Notes: a model not told the origin generated them from the sequence alone. 28,666 bases of DNA from Patescibacteria group bacterium UBA918 (GCA_002293845.1 DBEA01000001.1:10734-39399), one strand, 5' to 3'. Positions 1 to 7,534 are shown, counted from the first letter of the stretch. Numbers and translations: made by a program.

Positions 1-401
1 TCGATGAAGCGATGCCGATATTGCTTGGCGGCTTCCGACGTCATCTCGATGACCGCGTATTTGCATCCCGCGTCCACGGCTTCACGCAAAAAGTGTTGAA
101 CGAAGAATCGTCCAGGAGTGGTCATCTTATACAAATTCGGCCGGACGTCGTCATCGATCTGGAATTTGATGGTGGAGAGGCTGGCGGTTTTTTCTCCGGC
201 GGCGTGCAGTATGGTCGCCATGAGTTCGACCGTGGTGGATTTACCTTTGGTGCCGGTGACCGCGATGACGAAGATGTCTCTCGACGGATGTCGATAAATA
301 TAGGCACCTAGTAGCGCCAGCGTGAAATGATATGGGGGACGGAACCATGACAACAGCTCGTTCGGCAGCACCCTTTTGATCCAGTACAGTATCGTGTCCA
401 T
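1..401 (-). CDS. Mur ligase, MurE-like (partial, N-terminal part)
   Basis: This is the first 133 codons of a Mur ligase, cut by the window edge. Mur ligases join amino acids to UDP-MurNAc precursors of peptidoglycan in the cytoplasm using ATP. I read a P-loop, VTGTKGKSTT, near residues 49-58, then TIKFQIDDDVRPN and MTTPGRFFVQ, which fit the MurE/FolC-type central domain. The N-terminal UDP-binding domain of full MurE is almost absent, because the P-loop comes so early. This is a short form of the family; the exact substrate cannot be read from the fragment. The ATG at 401 is chosen because a TATAAT box lies 6 bases upstream, so the mRNA is probably leaderless. The gene diverges from the secreted-protein gene at 538. 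MurE-like assignment is fairly sure, MurE itself is not. Confidence 0.75.
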   Translation of the reverse strand, partial: MDTILYWIKRVLPNELLSWFRPPYHFTLALLGAYIYRHPSRDIFVIAVTGTKGKSTTVELMATILHAAGEKTASLSTIKFQIDDDVRPNLYKMTTPGRFFVQHFLREAVDAGCKYAVIEMTSEAAKQYRHRFI

Positions 402-407
402 GCATAT

Positions 408-413
408 ATTATA
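408..413 (-). promoter_or_regulatory. Extended -10 box of the Mur ligase gene (leaderless)
   Basis: On the minus strand the sequence reads TGTATAAT and the ATG follows the TATAAT after 6 bases, so the predicted transcription start coincides with the start codon. No clear -35 box is visible. Confidence 0.6.
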
Positions 414-462
414 CATTCTGGACTCAGTTTTCTGACTAGATCAAAGGCCAAAACACTTATGC

Positions 463-491
463 TGGACAATTTATCTACAGTATGCTGTACT
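463..491 (+). promoter_or_regulatory. Sigma-70-like promoter of the 538 secreted-protein gene
   Basis: A TGGACA at 463-468 and a TGTACT at 486-491 are separated by 17 bases, with a TG at 483-484 giving an extended -10. Unlike most promoters in this window it is followed by a true 5' leader of about 40 bases. Confidence 0.45.
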
Positions 492-502
492 GAAAAACAG
501 TG

Positions 503-518
503 GCGAGAATGTTCTCGC
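503..518 (+). promoter_or_regulatory. 5'-leader hairpin before the 538 gene
   Basis: GCGAGA and TCTCGC form a 6-bp stem closed by a 4-base loop. It lies between the predicted transcription start and the Shine-Dalgarno sequence AAAGGAG at 524-530. The secreted-protein genes at 7535 and 16804 have a hairpin in the same place. Confidence 0.5.
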
Positions 519-537
519 GGGGGAAAGGAGAAAACCC

Positions 538-888
538 ATGTTCAAGATTATGGTGGCGGTTGCTTTCACGCTCGTTTCAGTCTCGGCGAGCGCCGCCGAC
601 TTCAAGCTCGAAGACGGCAAGTACACCACGAAGTTCGTCAATTCGACCACGGGGGTGGTCGAAGGTTGTGGGGACTTAACGGTCACAGGGGGCAAGTTCC
701 ACTATCAGTATCGGCCCAAGTGTGGAAAATCCGTCACTTTCCGCTGGGAGCCTAAACTGAAGGGTCGCGTAATGCGAGTCGGCGATGCTCGCTTCGAAAT
801 ATCAAAGGTCGCCGGCGGTCGTATCGAAGGGGTGTGGACGCGTACTCGTTCGCAGGTCAAGATCTTCCCCGGGGCGCTTTTACTTTAG
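538..888 (+). CDS. Small secreted protein, LxDGxY family, copy 1
   Basis: A 116-residue protein with a signal peptide: MFKIMVAVAFTLVSVSASAA, cleavage predicted after ASA near residue 19. The mature part starts LEDGKY and has two cysteines (in EGCGDL and RPKCGK), then a pattern L.G..M.VG.A, then GRIEGVW near the end. The protein encoded at 7535-7891 has the same order of motifs (LPDGQY, two cysteines, KVKGNKLTLGAAK, GLIRGRW), so the two are paralogues of one small extracytoplasmic beta-rich family with a possible disulfide. I do not recognise the family. The start is supported by AAAGGAG seven bases upstream. The stop overlaps the convergent SagB gene by four bases. It sits at the outer edge of the RiPP island, and its paralogue sits in the middle. 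Confidence 0.75.
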   Translation: MFKIMVAVAFTLVSVSASAADFKLEDGKYTTKFVNSTTGVVEGCGDLTVTGGKFHYQYRPKCGKSVTFRWEPKLKGRVMRVGDARFEISKVAGGRIEGVWTRTRSQVKIFPGALLL

Positions 889-1580
889 TTGGATACAGTA
901 ATGACGTAAACCGGGTCCTCCTCATTCGGAAATAGGTCGAGTAGTCGGGAAATTATTCGTTCATCGAAGCCGCCGATGGGGCAAGTGCATAGGTTAGCCG
1001 CCACTGACGACAAAAGAATGTTTTGGGCCACGTGTCCGGCTTCGAGTAGGCTCAGATTATAAGAAAAATCCCGATACTTTTGCTCCGATCTGAACCAGCG
1101 AGAGGTTAGAACTATGAGCGCGGGGCAGACCTGGTTAGCGGAACTTTTTATAACTTCGGCCATGTCTTCGTCTTTGACCGGCCATAGTCTTTCTAGAGAG
1201 TGGTTTTTTGGTTGGTAATGATAGACACGATTCCCCTGGTCGCCGATCTTGCCGATGAGGTAAGCTTCGATGGGATACAGAGCTCCGCCTGAAGGGTAGG
1301 GTCGATGAATGCCACCTTCGTGTTGTTTCATGGCTATTCCAAAAAGTTCCCCAAGCTGCTCGATGGTCGGCGGGTTATTCGTCGTGTCGCGGCATGACGA
1401 TCGATGTCGTGTGGCCTCGTGCAGGCTCAACGGACTCGAAGGAGTCGGCAATGATATATGAGGGAACCTCACATATTCTTTGGAAACACCGGTAACTAGA
1501 GTCGATGGTTCGACGGCAGGTCTCTGTTGTCGTCTTGATTCGCGCAAGTATTCGTTTATGGCATGTGGCAATCCGCTCAT
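885..1580 (-). CDS. SagB-type FMN dehydrogenase (azoline oxidase), copy 1
   Basis: A 231-residue protein of the nitroreductase fold. SagB/McbC-type enzymes use FMN to oxidise thiazolines and oxazolines made by YcaO enzymes to thiazoles and oxazoles on a RiPP precursor. The family motif PSGGALYPIEAY is at residues 96-107. A Lys-Tyr pair (K168-Y169) precedes YNLSLLEAGHVAQN; the corresponding Lys-Tyr pair of McbC is catalytic, so the enzyme looks active. The length matches stand-alone SagB enzymes. It follows the YcaO gene after a 12-base gap on the same strand, so the two are probably one operon, and they diverge from the cysteine-rich precursor. A second, divergent copy lies at 14559-15299. 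Confidence 0.85.
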   Translation of the reverse strand: MSGLPHAINEYLRESRRQQRPAVEPSTLVTGVSKEYVRFPHISLPTPSSPLSLHEATRHRSSCRDTTNNPPTIEQLGELFGIAMKQHEGGIHRPYPSGGALYPIEAYLIGKIGDQGNRVYHYQPKNHSLERLWPVKDEDMAEVIKSSANQVCPALIVLTSRWFRSEQKYRDFSYNLSLLEAGHVAQNILLSSVAANLCTCPIGGFDERIISRLLDLFPNEEDPVYVITVSN

Positions 1581-1592
1581 ATCATAATTATG

Positions 1593-3038
1593 TCAAGCAA
1601 AAGGGTGAGGTTCGTCGACGTAGGGCTTCTCTAACGGTTCGTACCCGAACATTCTGGGCACTTCCTTGAGTCTCTCTCCAGACAAATATCGATAATGCTC
1701 GTTTTGATGCATAGGCTGTAGTTCAGGCATCGTGACCATCTCTACTTGCCATGGTGAGACATTGTATTTAGATTCTCCCAAAGAAAGCGTGACCATCTCG
1801 TAGTCTCTGGATCGTGTCCAGGACAAAATGTGATCCAGCTGTTCTGTGTCGCTATGGGCAGTTACTTTCGGAAGCCGGTCGTTTCTATCGGTAGACTCGC
1901 CGAATAAGAACCGTAATTTTTGGTCACGACCAGGTTTGGCCCAGTAATGCGCTCTTTCCATATGATCGATATGGGCAGGGTCTTTGTGGTCCGGCCATTC
2001 ACCGTCGCTGTCCAGGCGCCGCCTGATGTTTTGACGAATGCGTAGAGCTTCGAGTAAAGCCCCTTCCACCGCTCGCCCCAGATCATAATGAGCCTTGAGA
2101 CCGATGGTGATGCACGGCGCGTTGCCGTACGTATCTTCTACCGAAGCGCAGATGGCGTAGGTTGGGGCATCGGTAGCGAGCCTGATAGCTCGCGGCTCCA
2201 ATCCGTATTGCCGGCAACGTTCGATCAAATTCAATAGGCTGGGTCTACCGGCAGCGATTTTTTCTAGAGCGATACGGGGTAGTCTTAATTGATTGAGCCA
2301 GGTGATCATGTAGGCATCCCTTTCGATTATCTCTAGCACTCCACGGAGTATCGCGCCTTCTTTGGTCGGCCAGGTGGCCAGGCCGGTAGTGATGGGCGTG
2401 CGTATCATCGGTTCATCCTTAAATTGTCCGTCACGCCCGCTTAAGAATATTTGCCCTGGTACCAGCACCTGTTCTCTTTTCGTGACCGATCGAGCTTTTA
2501 TCCAGTTGAACGTACTGTCATCTGTGAGTTTAAGGCGCGTAGATAGAGCACGCTGTTCCGGGGAGAATCCGGCGAAACGAATAGGGGAGATAAAGTACTT
2601 GCCCGATTGTGAGACCTCTTTGGTGCTCATTCTCTCACCGTGTTTGAGCCAATGATGATCGCTGAACCAAATGAATCTTTCTAATGCTTCCGCCAGTGCG
2701 GACACCAAGGCGTCTTCGTCGCTCGAAGCAGACATACCGCCGGCCATGTGTCGGTCTGGTGTGGCGCAACGTACCGTCCAGCTATAGCGCAATGGTTCAT
2801 CCGCATAGCCGAAATTTTGATTGTAAGAGGTTATCACTCCGGCAGATCGCAGTTTTGTGGCGATCTTGAACAGCGGCAGTAAGTCCGCTCGCCCATTGGG
2901 GATACTGTCCTTACTAACTAAAAACTCGGCACTCAGTCGTTTTTCTATAAAAGCGATGAAGGCCCCGACCGCCTTGGTCTCGAAGCCTTTGCCGGTACTC
3001 TGCAATATCTTGGTAAAAGGCAAGGCGTCTATCAGCAT
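1593..3038 (-). CDS. YcaO-family cyclodehydratase, copy 1
   Basis: A 481-residue YcaO protein. YcaO enzymes use ATP to activate backbone amides, forming thiazoline or oxazoline rings from Cys, Ser or Thr (or thioamides and amidines). Visible ATP/Mg-site motifs are ALAEALERF at residues 114-122, LEIIERDAYMITW at 235-247, and ALLEALRIRQ at 327-336. The C-terminus ends in a proline-containing tail, EPHPFA, as is typical of azoline-forming YcaOs. There is no fused RRE or E1-like domain, and none is encoded nearby. The gene is the first of a minus-strand pair with SagB and is divergent from the precursor (102-base gap). The YcaO at 13086 shares only the motifs and is a distant paralogue. Confidence 0.9.
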   Translation of the reverse strand: MLIDALPFTKILQSTGKGFETKAVGAFIAFIEKRLSAEFLVSKDSIPNGRADLLPLFKIATKLRSAGVITSYNQNFGYADEPLRYSWTVRCATPDRHMAGGMSASSDEDALVSALAEALERFIWFSDHHWLKHGERMSTKEVSQSGKYFISPIRFAGFSPEQRALSTRLKLTDDSTFNWIKARSVTKREQVLVPGQIFLSGRDGQFKDEPMIRTPITTGLATWPTKEGAILRGVLEIIERDAYMITWLNQLRLPRIALEKIAAGRPSLLNLIERCRQYGLEPRAIRLATDAPTYAICASVEDTYGNAPCITIGLKAHYDLGRAVEGALLEALRIRQNIRRRLDSDGEWPDHKDPAHIDHMERAHYWAKPGRDQKLRFLFGESTDRNDRLPKVTAHSDTEQLDHILSWTRSRDYEMVTLSLGESKYNVSPWQVEMVTMPELQPMHQNEHYRYLSGERLKEVPRMFGYEPLEKPYVDEPHPFA

Positions 3039-3099
3039 CTGTGCATGGTATCAGGCTGACAGTGGCGATTCAAGGAATGCCGGCTATCAACAAGTAAGT

Positions 3100-3129
3100 T
3101 TGGTTTTGCGTCAGCTAAGTTGTTATGAT
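3100..3129 (+). promoter_or_regulatory. Promoter of the precursor-peptide gene
   Basis: TTGGTT at 3100-3105 and TATGAT at 3124-3129 are separated by 18 bases, and a TG at 3121-3122 makes an extended -10. The box ends 11 bases before the ATG at 3141 (5 before a GTG at 3135), so the leader is at most a few bases long. Confidence 0.6.
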
Positions 3130-3140
3130 GGTCAGTGATC

Positions 3141-3476
3141 ATGGCAATAGTAAATTTAACAAGAAATTGGACATCGACAGCGTGGTCGATTTTGTTGGTG
3201 GTCCTAGGATTTTTCATGGTGGTTTTCAGCATGTTTTCCGGCCGAAACGTTTTGAAGAACGAGGTGGGAACAATTTTCTCTGCTAATGTCGCCCACGCTG
3301 AAACGCCAAGTACGAGCTGCGAATCCAGCGGTTGCGGTGATGGCTGTGCCAGTTGTGGCTGTGGTTGTAGCGGTAACTGCGCGTCAAGTGGCGCAGACGG
3401 CGAAGGATCCTGCGCATGTGACTGTGGTTGCGACGGGTGTGGCCAAGCTTGCGGCACATCCAGTTGTGCCGAATAG
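3141..3476 (+). CDS. Cysteine-rich RiPP precursor peptide with membrane leader
   Basis: A 111-residue protein (113 if the GTG at 3135 is used). Residues 15-33 form a transmembrane segment (ILLVVLGFFMVVF). A linker follows, then AHAE at 51-54, which looks like a signal-peptidase-type AxA site. The C-terminal 57 residues contain 14 cysteines separated by Gly, Ser, Ala and Asp and end Cys-Ala-Glu. Cys/Ser/Gly-rich cores beside YcaO and SagB are typical of thiazole/oxazole-modified peptides, so this is the likely substrate. Cysteine spacings are 5,4,3,2,2,4,11,2,2,2,3,4,5, nearly mirror-symmetric. An N-terminal transmembrane leader is unusual for this class. The next gene starts 12 bases downstream. 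An alternative is a metal-binding or disulfide-rich secreted protein; the genomic context favours a RiPP. Confidence 0.8.
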   Translation: MAIVNLTRNWTSTAWSILLVVLGFFMVVFSMFSGRNVLKNEVGTIFSANVAHAETPSTSCESSGCGDGCASCGCGCSGNCASSGADGEGSCACDCGCDGCGQACGTSSCAE

Positions 3477-3488
3477 TCTTTAAATTTT

Positions 3489-4634
3489 ATGCACCTAGGC
3501 TTAAATCGCAAATTGCTTATGGCGGCCGTCGTCTCGACCATGTTCGCGATCGGCGGAGTACTATATTGGTACTGGTATTCGACTTCCGATCAACCTGTAA
3601 ATTCTGCTGACATGGCCGCCAAGGAGGCGATGTTGGAGAAAACGAGCCAGCTTCTATCTGCCGGCGATTATCAGGCGGTATTAGAGGAGGCGAACGAATT
3701 ATTGCAGGACAGTGATCCCGCTATTTCCATTCGCGCGCAACGTTTTGCTAACGAAGCTAACTTTATGATCGGCTCCCGTGAATCCCGCTTGGCAGCGGTG
3801 CGGGGCACTGAAGATCTGTTCATTAGATTGGATGGCTATCCTGAGGATCAGGGATTGGTCGTGGCCAATTTGCTCAATTATTTGAGTATGGCGCCTGAGG
3901 GTTACATTTTCGATGAGATATTCAATGAGGGACCATTCAGCGCTTTCTTGGTCAAAGGTAGCTATATCGATTCAATTAAGAATCTGGCCGAATACTCCCT
4001 AAGTCTCAAACCTACGACTACCGCCCTAGCTCGTGTCGGTTGGTGGCATGCCGATAAGATTTTGGAGGTGTCTAGATCATACGATTTAGATGCGACGGCT
4101 AAAAAAGCGGCGGCTGACGAGATACTAAGCATACTTGCATCTCGTCAAACTTTGTTTGCGCAAGAAACAGATGCCGCTGGCGATGATTCGTTAGCTGGAG
4201 CTAATTTCTATTTCTGGCAGGCCTCGCTTTATCAAGCGGTCGCACGCGTATATCCCGAATATATAAGTGAGGCATTAGAATCACTCCAAGCGTTACATGG
4301 TGAATATGACGCGAGTAAGGAGCTTGGTAACGGTCTATCGACAATAGCTGTGCTCATTCCGTACGCTGAGCTCTATTACGCGCAGGCGTTGTATGAGGTC
4401 GAAGGCGAAACTTCTTTATCGCAAGTGAAAGAGCGTCTAGCTATCCTTATCGAAACGGTCGAAGCCGATCCTGATATTCATCGTGCCGGATTTATCGCAA
4501 TGATCGAAAGGCAGGCCGCATATGCCCCGCGATATCAGATGTTCCGACAGCCAACTTACGCGCGATTCATCGAAGAGGTGCCAGAGTTCAAAGTCTTCCT
4601 AGAATCATACGGATGGAGTCCAGCGACTGAGTAG
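3489..4634 (+). CDS. Membrane-anchored alpha-helical repeat (TPR-like) protein
   Basis: A 381-residue protein with a single N-terminal membrane helix (about residues 9-28, LLMAAVVSTMFAIGGVLYWY). The rest is predicted helical and extracytoplasmic, with TPR-like pairs such as AAKEAMLEKTSQLLSAGDY and ANFYFWQASLYQAVARVYPE. No catalytic motif is seen. It starts 12 bases after the precursor stop and is presumably co-transcribed with it. A TPR-like scaffold next to a membrane-anchored precursor could hold the peptide or the modifying enzymes at the membrane; this is inference. The protein encoded at 17835 has the same general layout but is outside the island and not obviously related. Confidence 0.7.
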   Translation: MHLGLNRKLLMAAVVSTMFAIGGVLYWYWYSTSDQPVNSADMAAKEAMLEKTSQLLSAGDYQAVLEEANELLQDSDPAISIRAQRFANEANFMIGSRESRLAAVRGTEDLFIRLDGYPEDQGLVVANLLNYLSMAPEGYIFDEIFNEGPFSAFLVKGSYIDSIKNLAEYSLSLKPTTTALARVGWWHADKILEVSRSYDLDATAKKAAADEILSILASRQTLFAQETDAAGDDSLAGANFYFWQASLYQAVARVYPEYISEALESLQALHGEYDASKELGNGLSTIAVLIPYAELYYAQALYEVEGETSLSQVKERLAILIETVEADPDIHRAGFIAMIERQAAYAPRYQMFRQPTYARFIEEVPEFKVFLESYGWSPATE

Positions 4635-4668
4635 GGCGGTGGAAAGTGGTCTGTGGTAACCTAAATCG

Positions 4669-5934
4669 GTGATTAAGACCGACAAATTTGTATTTCAAAA
4701 AGCCGTCTTCAATCCGGCCACCTCGGGTTTCGAGTTTACCTATCGCGTGGTGTCAGGTGGGAAGGAGTACGTTTTTACCGACAACTTAATAATTCCAGGT
4801 CCAGAGGTATACGCTCTTTGGAGCAAAGTACCAACTCAAATTCAAAAAGCTCTCTTGGATTCGCTCCATCTGATGCTCGGCGTGCAGTACTGGTCGATGT
4901 TTGTTGCTGAAAAGATCGAGATAAATAGTACGGAGTTGACTGCCGAGCAGGCAAATTTTTGGAAAACCGTCTACACCAAAGGCTTGGGCGAGTTTTTCTA
5001 TGTCAATAAAATCGATTGGAGAGGTCTGGTTAAATTCCCTAGCACCAAAGAGACCGATATGGATCTACAGCCTTACCCCCGCGCGCCACGTTCGCTGCTG
5101 GCATTTGGAGGCGGTAAAGACTCGATTGTCGCGGCCGCGATGCTGAAGGAGAAAGGAGAGGACTTTTCCTTGTTTTCACTTGGGGCCGCGGCCGTACAAG
5201 TGGAAGCGGCCGAAATAGTCGGCAAGAAATTAATAACACCGAGAAGAAAGGTAGATCCGGCAGCTTCGTCTTTGATCATGGCGAAGGAGGTTTATTCCGG
5301 TCATATCCCATATACGGCCATCTATACCTTCACCGGGCTGTTGATTGCGATCTTGTTTGATTTTTCTCGTCTCGTTTTCGCTAACGAAAAAAGCGCGGAT
5401 GAAGGAAACTTAGATTATTTGGGGATGGAAGTGAATCACCAGTGGAGCAAGTCAAGCGAGTTTGAGGTCCTAGTAAAAAAATACATTGCCAATTTTGTCA
5501 CTAAAGATATCGAGACGTCCTCTATTATTAGGGAGTACTCAGAACTAGAAATAACTCGAAAATTTGTCGACTACCCACAGTATCATCATACTTTTTCAAG
5601 TTGTAACGCTAATTTTGCGTCAGGACTAAAACCACCTAGGTCGCCCTATTGGTGTGGACGTTGCGCCAAGTGCGCCTTCGTCTTTACGGCCTTGGTGGCT
5701 TATATGCCGAAAGATAAAGTGGTGTCGATAGTGGGGAAGGATATGTTCGCCGACGAGTCGCTTTTGCCACTGTTCGAACAGTTGGCCGGCGTGCGCGACT
5801 TCAAACCCTTCGAATGCGTCGGCACCGGGGAAGAAATGCGCACAGCGCTCTCTGCTGCGGCTACCCGTAATTCCGCAGAAAATTCGATATTACTAGACTC
5901 ATTGATTTCTAGATTCACAAAATACCTAGATTGA
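4669..5934 (+). CDS. MurL-like UDP-MurNAc-L-Ala-L-Glu epimerase family protein
   Basis: A 421-residue protein with a PP-loop-like nucleotide site, LLAFGGGKDSIVAA (FGGGKDS at 146-152), then FANEKSADEGN and MEVNHQWSKSSEFE, and a C-terminal Cys set: C312 and CGRCAKC (C329, C332, C335). This order resembles MurL, which uses ATP to adenylate the terminal L-Glu of UDP-MurNAc-L-Ala-L-Glu and epimerise it to D-Glu. I assign the family from memory of its motifs, so it is not certain. In this position its substrate could be the precursor, whose last two residues are also Ala-Glu. The start is GTG; no ATG is available nearby and no Shine-Dalgarno is seen. The next gene starts one base after the stop. 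Alternative: a general PP-loop ATPase or a true MurL serving the cell wall. Confidence 0.6.
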   Translation: MIKTDKFVFQKAVFNPATSGFEFTYRVVSGGKEYVFTDNLIIPGPEVYALWSKVPTQIQKALLDSLHLMLGVQYWSMFVAEKIEINSTELTAEQANFWKTVYTKGLGEFFYVNKIDWRGLVKFPSTKETDMDLQPYPRAPRSLLAFGGGKDSIVAAAMLKEKGEDFSLFSLGAAAVQVEAAEIVGKKLITPRRKVDPAASSLIMAKEVYSGHIPYTAIYTFTGLLIAILFDFSRLVFANEKSADEGNLDYLGMEVNHQWSKSSEFEVLVKKYIANFVTKDIETSSIIREYSELEITRKFVDYPQYHHTFSSCNANFASGLKPPRSPYWCGRCAKCAFVFTALVAYMPKDKVVSIVGKDMFADESLLPLFEQLAGVRDFKPFECVGTGEEMRTALSAAATRNSAENSILLDSLISRFTKYLD

Positions 5935-5935
5935 T

Positions 5936-6472
5936 TTGGCAGGGAAGTCTGTGATCCACGCCGTTATTCTTGATTCAGAAAAAGGGGAAGCCCATACCGT
6001 GATAAAAACTCACCTCGTGCCCCTAGGAGAGTATGTGCCTTATCGCACGATGTATACACTTTGGCTTTTTGGCAGGAAAGAGTTTTTGCAAGAGTTTTCG
6101 AGCAAACGATCGTTTTATCCGACCAATGAGATTGACTACGTATCGTCTGGCGAATTGCCCGGTGTATTATTTTGTTTTTCTGGCACGTCTCCATCTCAGG
6201 TTGCTAGTATCGTTCGTCGGCAAGACCCGCCTTGGATAGCGCATATCGTGTCGCATAGCTGGTTTAATGGATCACCGCTTCTGTCTAGACATCTGGAACA
6301 GGCTCTTCGAGTGGAGGCAGTTCATAGAGGCATTCCGATATTGGAAACCGGCAATATGTCCAGTCACGGGGTTTTCTATCCTGACGGTAGCATCTCGCGC
6401 GGAACACTGCGCGACACCGGTGACCGTTGGGAAATCTACGAATACGATCTGCAACGTGAAGAACGTTTCTGA
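5936..6472 (+). CDS. Half-size Lnt/nitrilase-like domain protein
   Basis: A 178-residue protein matching only the C-terminal half of the carbon-nitrogen hydrolase domain of apolipoprotein N-acyltransferase (Lnt). KTHLVPLGEYVP (residues 24-35) matches the Lys- and Glu-bearing KxHLVPFGEYVP motif. GVLFCFSG places a cysteine (C80) at the nucleophile position, but the usual Tyr-Glu after it is Phe-Ser. SHSWFNGSPLLSRHLEQAL matches the NDAWFG motif region. The membrane domain and the first half of the nitrilase fold, with the first catalytic Glu, are missing, and no room exists upstream because MurL ends one base before. The start is TTG at 5936; GTG at 5951 is possible. It may be a degraded Lnt or a reduced acyl/amide-transfer domain co-opted by the island. 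Confidence 0.6.
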   Translation: MAGKSVIHAVILDSEKGEAHTVIKTHLVPLGEYVPYRTMYTLWLFGRKEFLQEFSSKRSFYPTNEIDYVSSGELPGVLFCFSGTSPSQVASIVRRQDPPWIAHIVSHSWFNGSPLLSRHLEQALRVEAVHRGIPILETGNMSSHGVFYPDGSISRGTLRDTGDRWEIYEYDLQREERF

Positions 6473-6482
6473 CAATCTGAAC

Positions 6483-6534
6483 AGGGAGTGTTCTCACATT
6501 AATTGGGTGTGTTTAGTTACCCAAAATGTTCCCT
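6483..6534. terminator. Nested hairpin between convergent genes
   Basis: TTGGGT (6503-6508) pairs with ACCCAA (6519-6524), enclosed by AGGGA (6483-6487) and TCCCT (6530-6534). It covers the convergent ends of the Lnt-like and methyltransferase genes and may end transcription from both sides. No long T-tract follows, so the call is weak. Confidence 0.35.
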
Positions 6535-7391
6535 AATTTAGAATCAGGCTGGACTTTTTGTGCTATACACATAATGTTAACTCCATTGTTTGCCAAGTTA
6601 CCACTACCGTTCACTTCCATTTCCAAATTAAATAATGTTTCAAATACGTCTTTGTTGTCTAGATAATTAGAGATATGACTTGAGTGATCATAAGCCATAC
6701 TAGTGTCTTCTTTGCCGGGTTTGACTAGTGTTGGTATGCCAAAAGTTCTGAGAATAGCGAAGTCGGCGGCGGTCAATTGCGACTCTAGGCTTCGGCATGA
6801 GAACGTGTGTAATTCTGGGAGATCTTCGTTCCAGACAACCTTCATTTCATTCTTTAATCGTGAGAGTTCGGCGATGCTGGCGTGGTGATTGTTTATTTTG
6901 GAGTACAAGGCATTATAGTGTCCATGTCCCATTACAACCAACCTCCCACCATCTTTTAAGACGCGGTACATTTCTTGTGCGGCTCTCCCAATGTCCTGAC
7001 AGTAACTCAATGGTCCATATAAGCAAATGACATGATCATACGTCGCGTCTTGAATCATGGCCATGTTAGTCATGTCGGAGACAACGGTTTTTACCTGGTG
7101 TTCAAGGCCGGCCTTTTTAGCGTATGTGTCGGTGATTTCTAATAATTCAGATGAGCTATCTAATACTGTCAGTGTCGCTCCAGTATCATTACATATCTTC
7201 AAGGCCCATCGTCCGGTACCGCCCCCGATGTCCAGTATAAAAGTATCAGTCTTGCAATGAGGGTATAGATGCTGTTTTAAAAGCTCCGCAACGATCGAGT
7301 CAGACAGTCGCCAAAAATTACTCCTGTCTCTCACGTTTTCCACTATATGGTAGTGATGGTCAAAAAAAGACTGGAACCTAGGATTATTCAT
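6513..7391 (-). CDS. Class I SAM-dependent methyltransferase, copy 1
   Basis: About 292 residues. The SAM motif FILDIGGGTGRWALKI lies near the N-terminus, followed by LTVLDSSSELLE (acidic loop), VVSDMTNM, DHVICLYGPLSY, and VLKDGGRLVVMGHG, the ordinary order of class I methyltransferases. Nothing fixes the substrate; by position it may methylate the modified peptide (N-terminal amine, side-chain or carboxyl). It stands alone on the minus strand inside the island, convergent with the Lnt-like gene. The start is ambiguous: ATG at 7391, or TTG at 7403 with AGGAAG too close upstream. Base composition appears more AT-rich than the flanking housekeeping genes. Confidence 0.85.
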   Translation of the reverse strand: MNNPRFQSFFDHHYHIVENVRDRSNFWRLSDSIVAELLKQHLYPHCKTDTFILDIGGGTGRWALKICNDTGATLTVLDSSSELLEITDTYAKKAGLEHQVKTVVSDMTNMAMIQDATYDHVICLYGPLSYCQDIGRAAQEMYRVLKDGGRLVVMGHGHYNALYSKINNHHASIAELSRLKNEMKVVWNEDLPELHTFSCRSLESQLTAADFAILRTFGIPTLVKPGKEDTSMAYDHSSHISNYLDNKDVFETLFNLEMEVNGSGNLANNGVNIMCIAQKVQPDSKLGNILGN

Positions 7392-7452
7392 GTTTATTTT
7401 CAATACTTCCTAGTCTAATACCGTGGCCCCAAGGATACAAAGGGAAACAGGC

Positions 7453-7481
7453 TTGACTTGTAGCAAAAATGTATGTACGAT
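7453..7481 (+). promoter_or_regulatory. Sigma-70-like promoter of the 7535 gene
   Basis: TTGACT at 7453-7458 and TACGAT at 7476-7481 are separated by 17 bases. The predicted start near 7488 leaves a leader of about 47 bases. Confidence 0.6.
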
Positions 7482-7493
7482 AAGGTCGGAGAT

Positions 7494-7512
7494 CGGTCAC
7501 AGAATGTGACCG
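7494..7512 (+). promoter_or_regulatory. 5'-leader hairpin before the 7535 gene
   Basis: CGGTCAC and GTGACCG form a perfect 7-bp stem with loop AGAAT. It lies in the transcribed leader, ahead of the Shine-Dalgarno GGGAG at 7522-7526. The position is the same as in the leaders of the 538 and 16804 genes. Confidence 0.6.
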
Positions 7513-7534
7513 GTATAAAACGGGAGAAGTTCTG

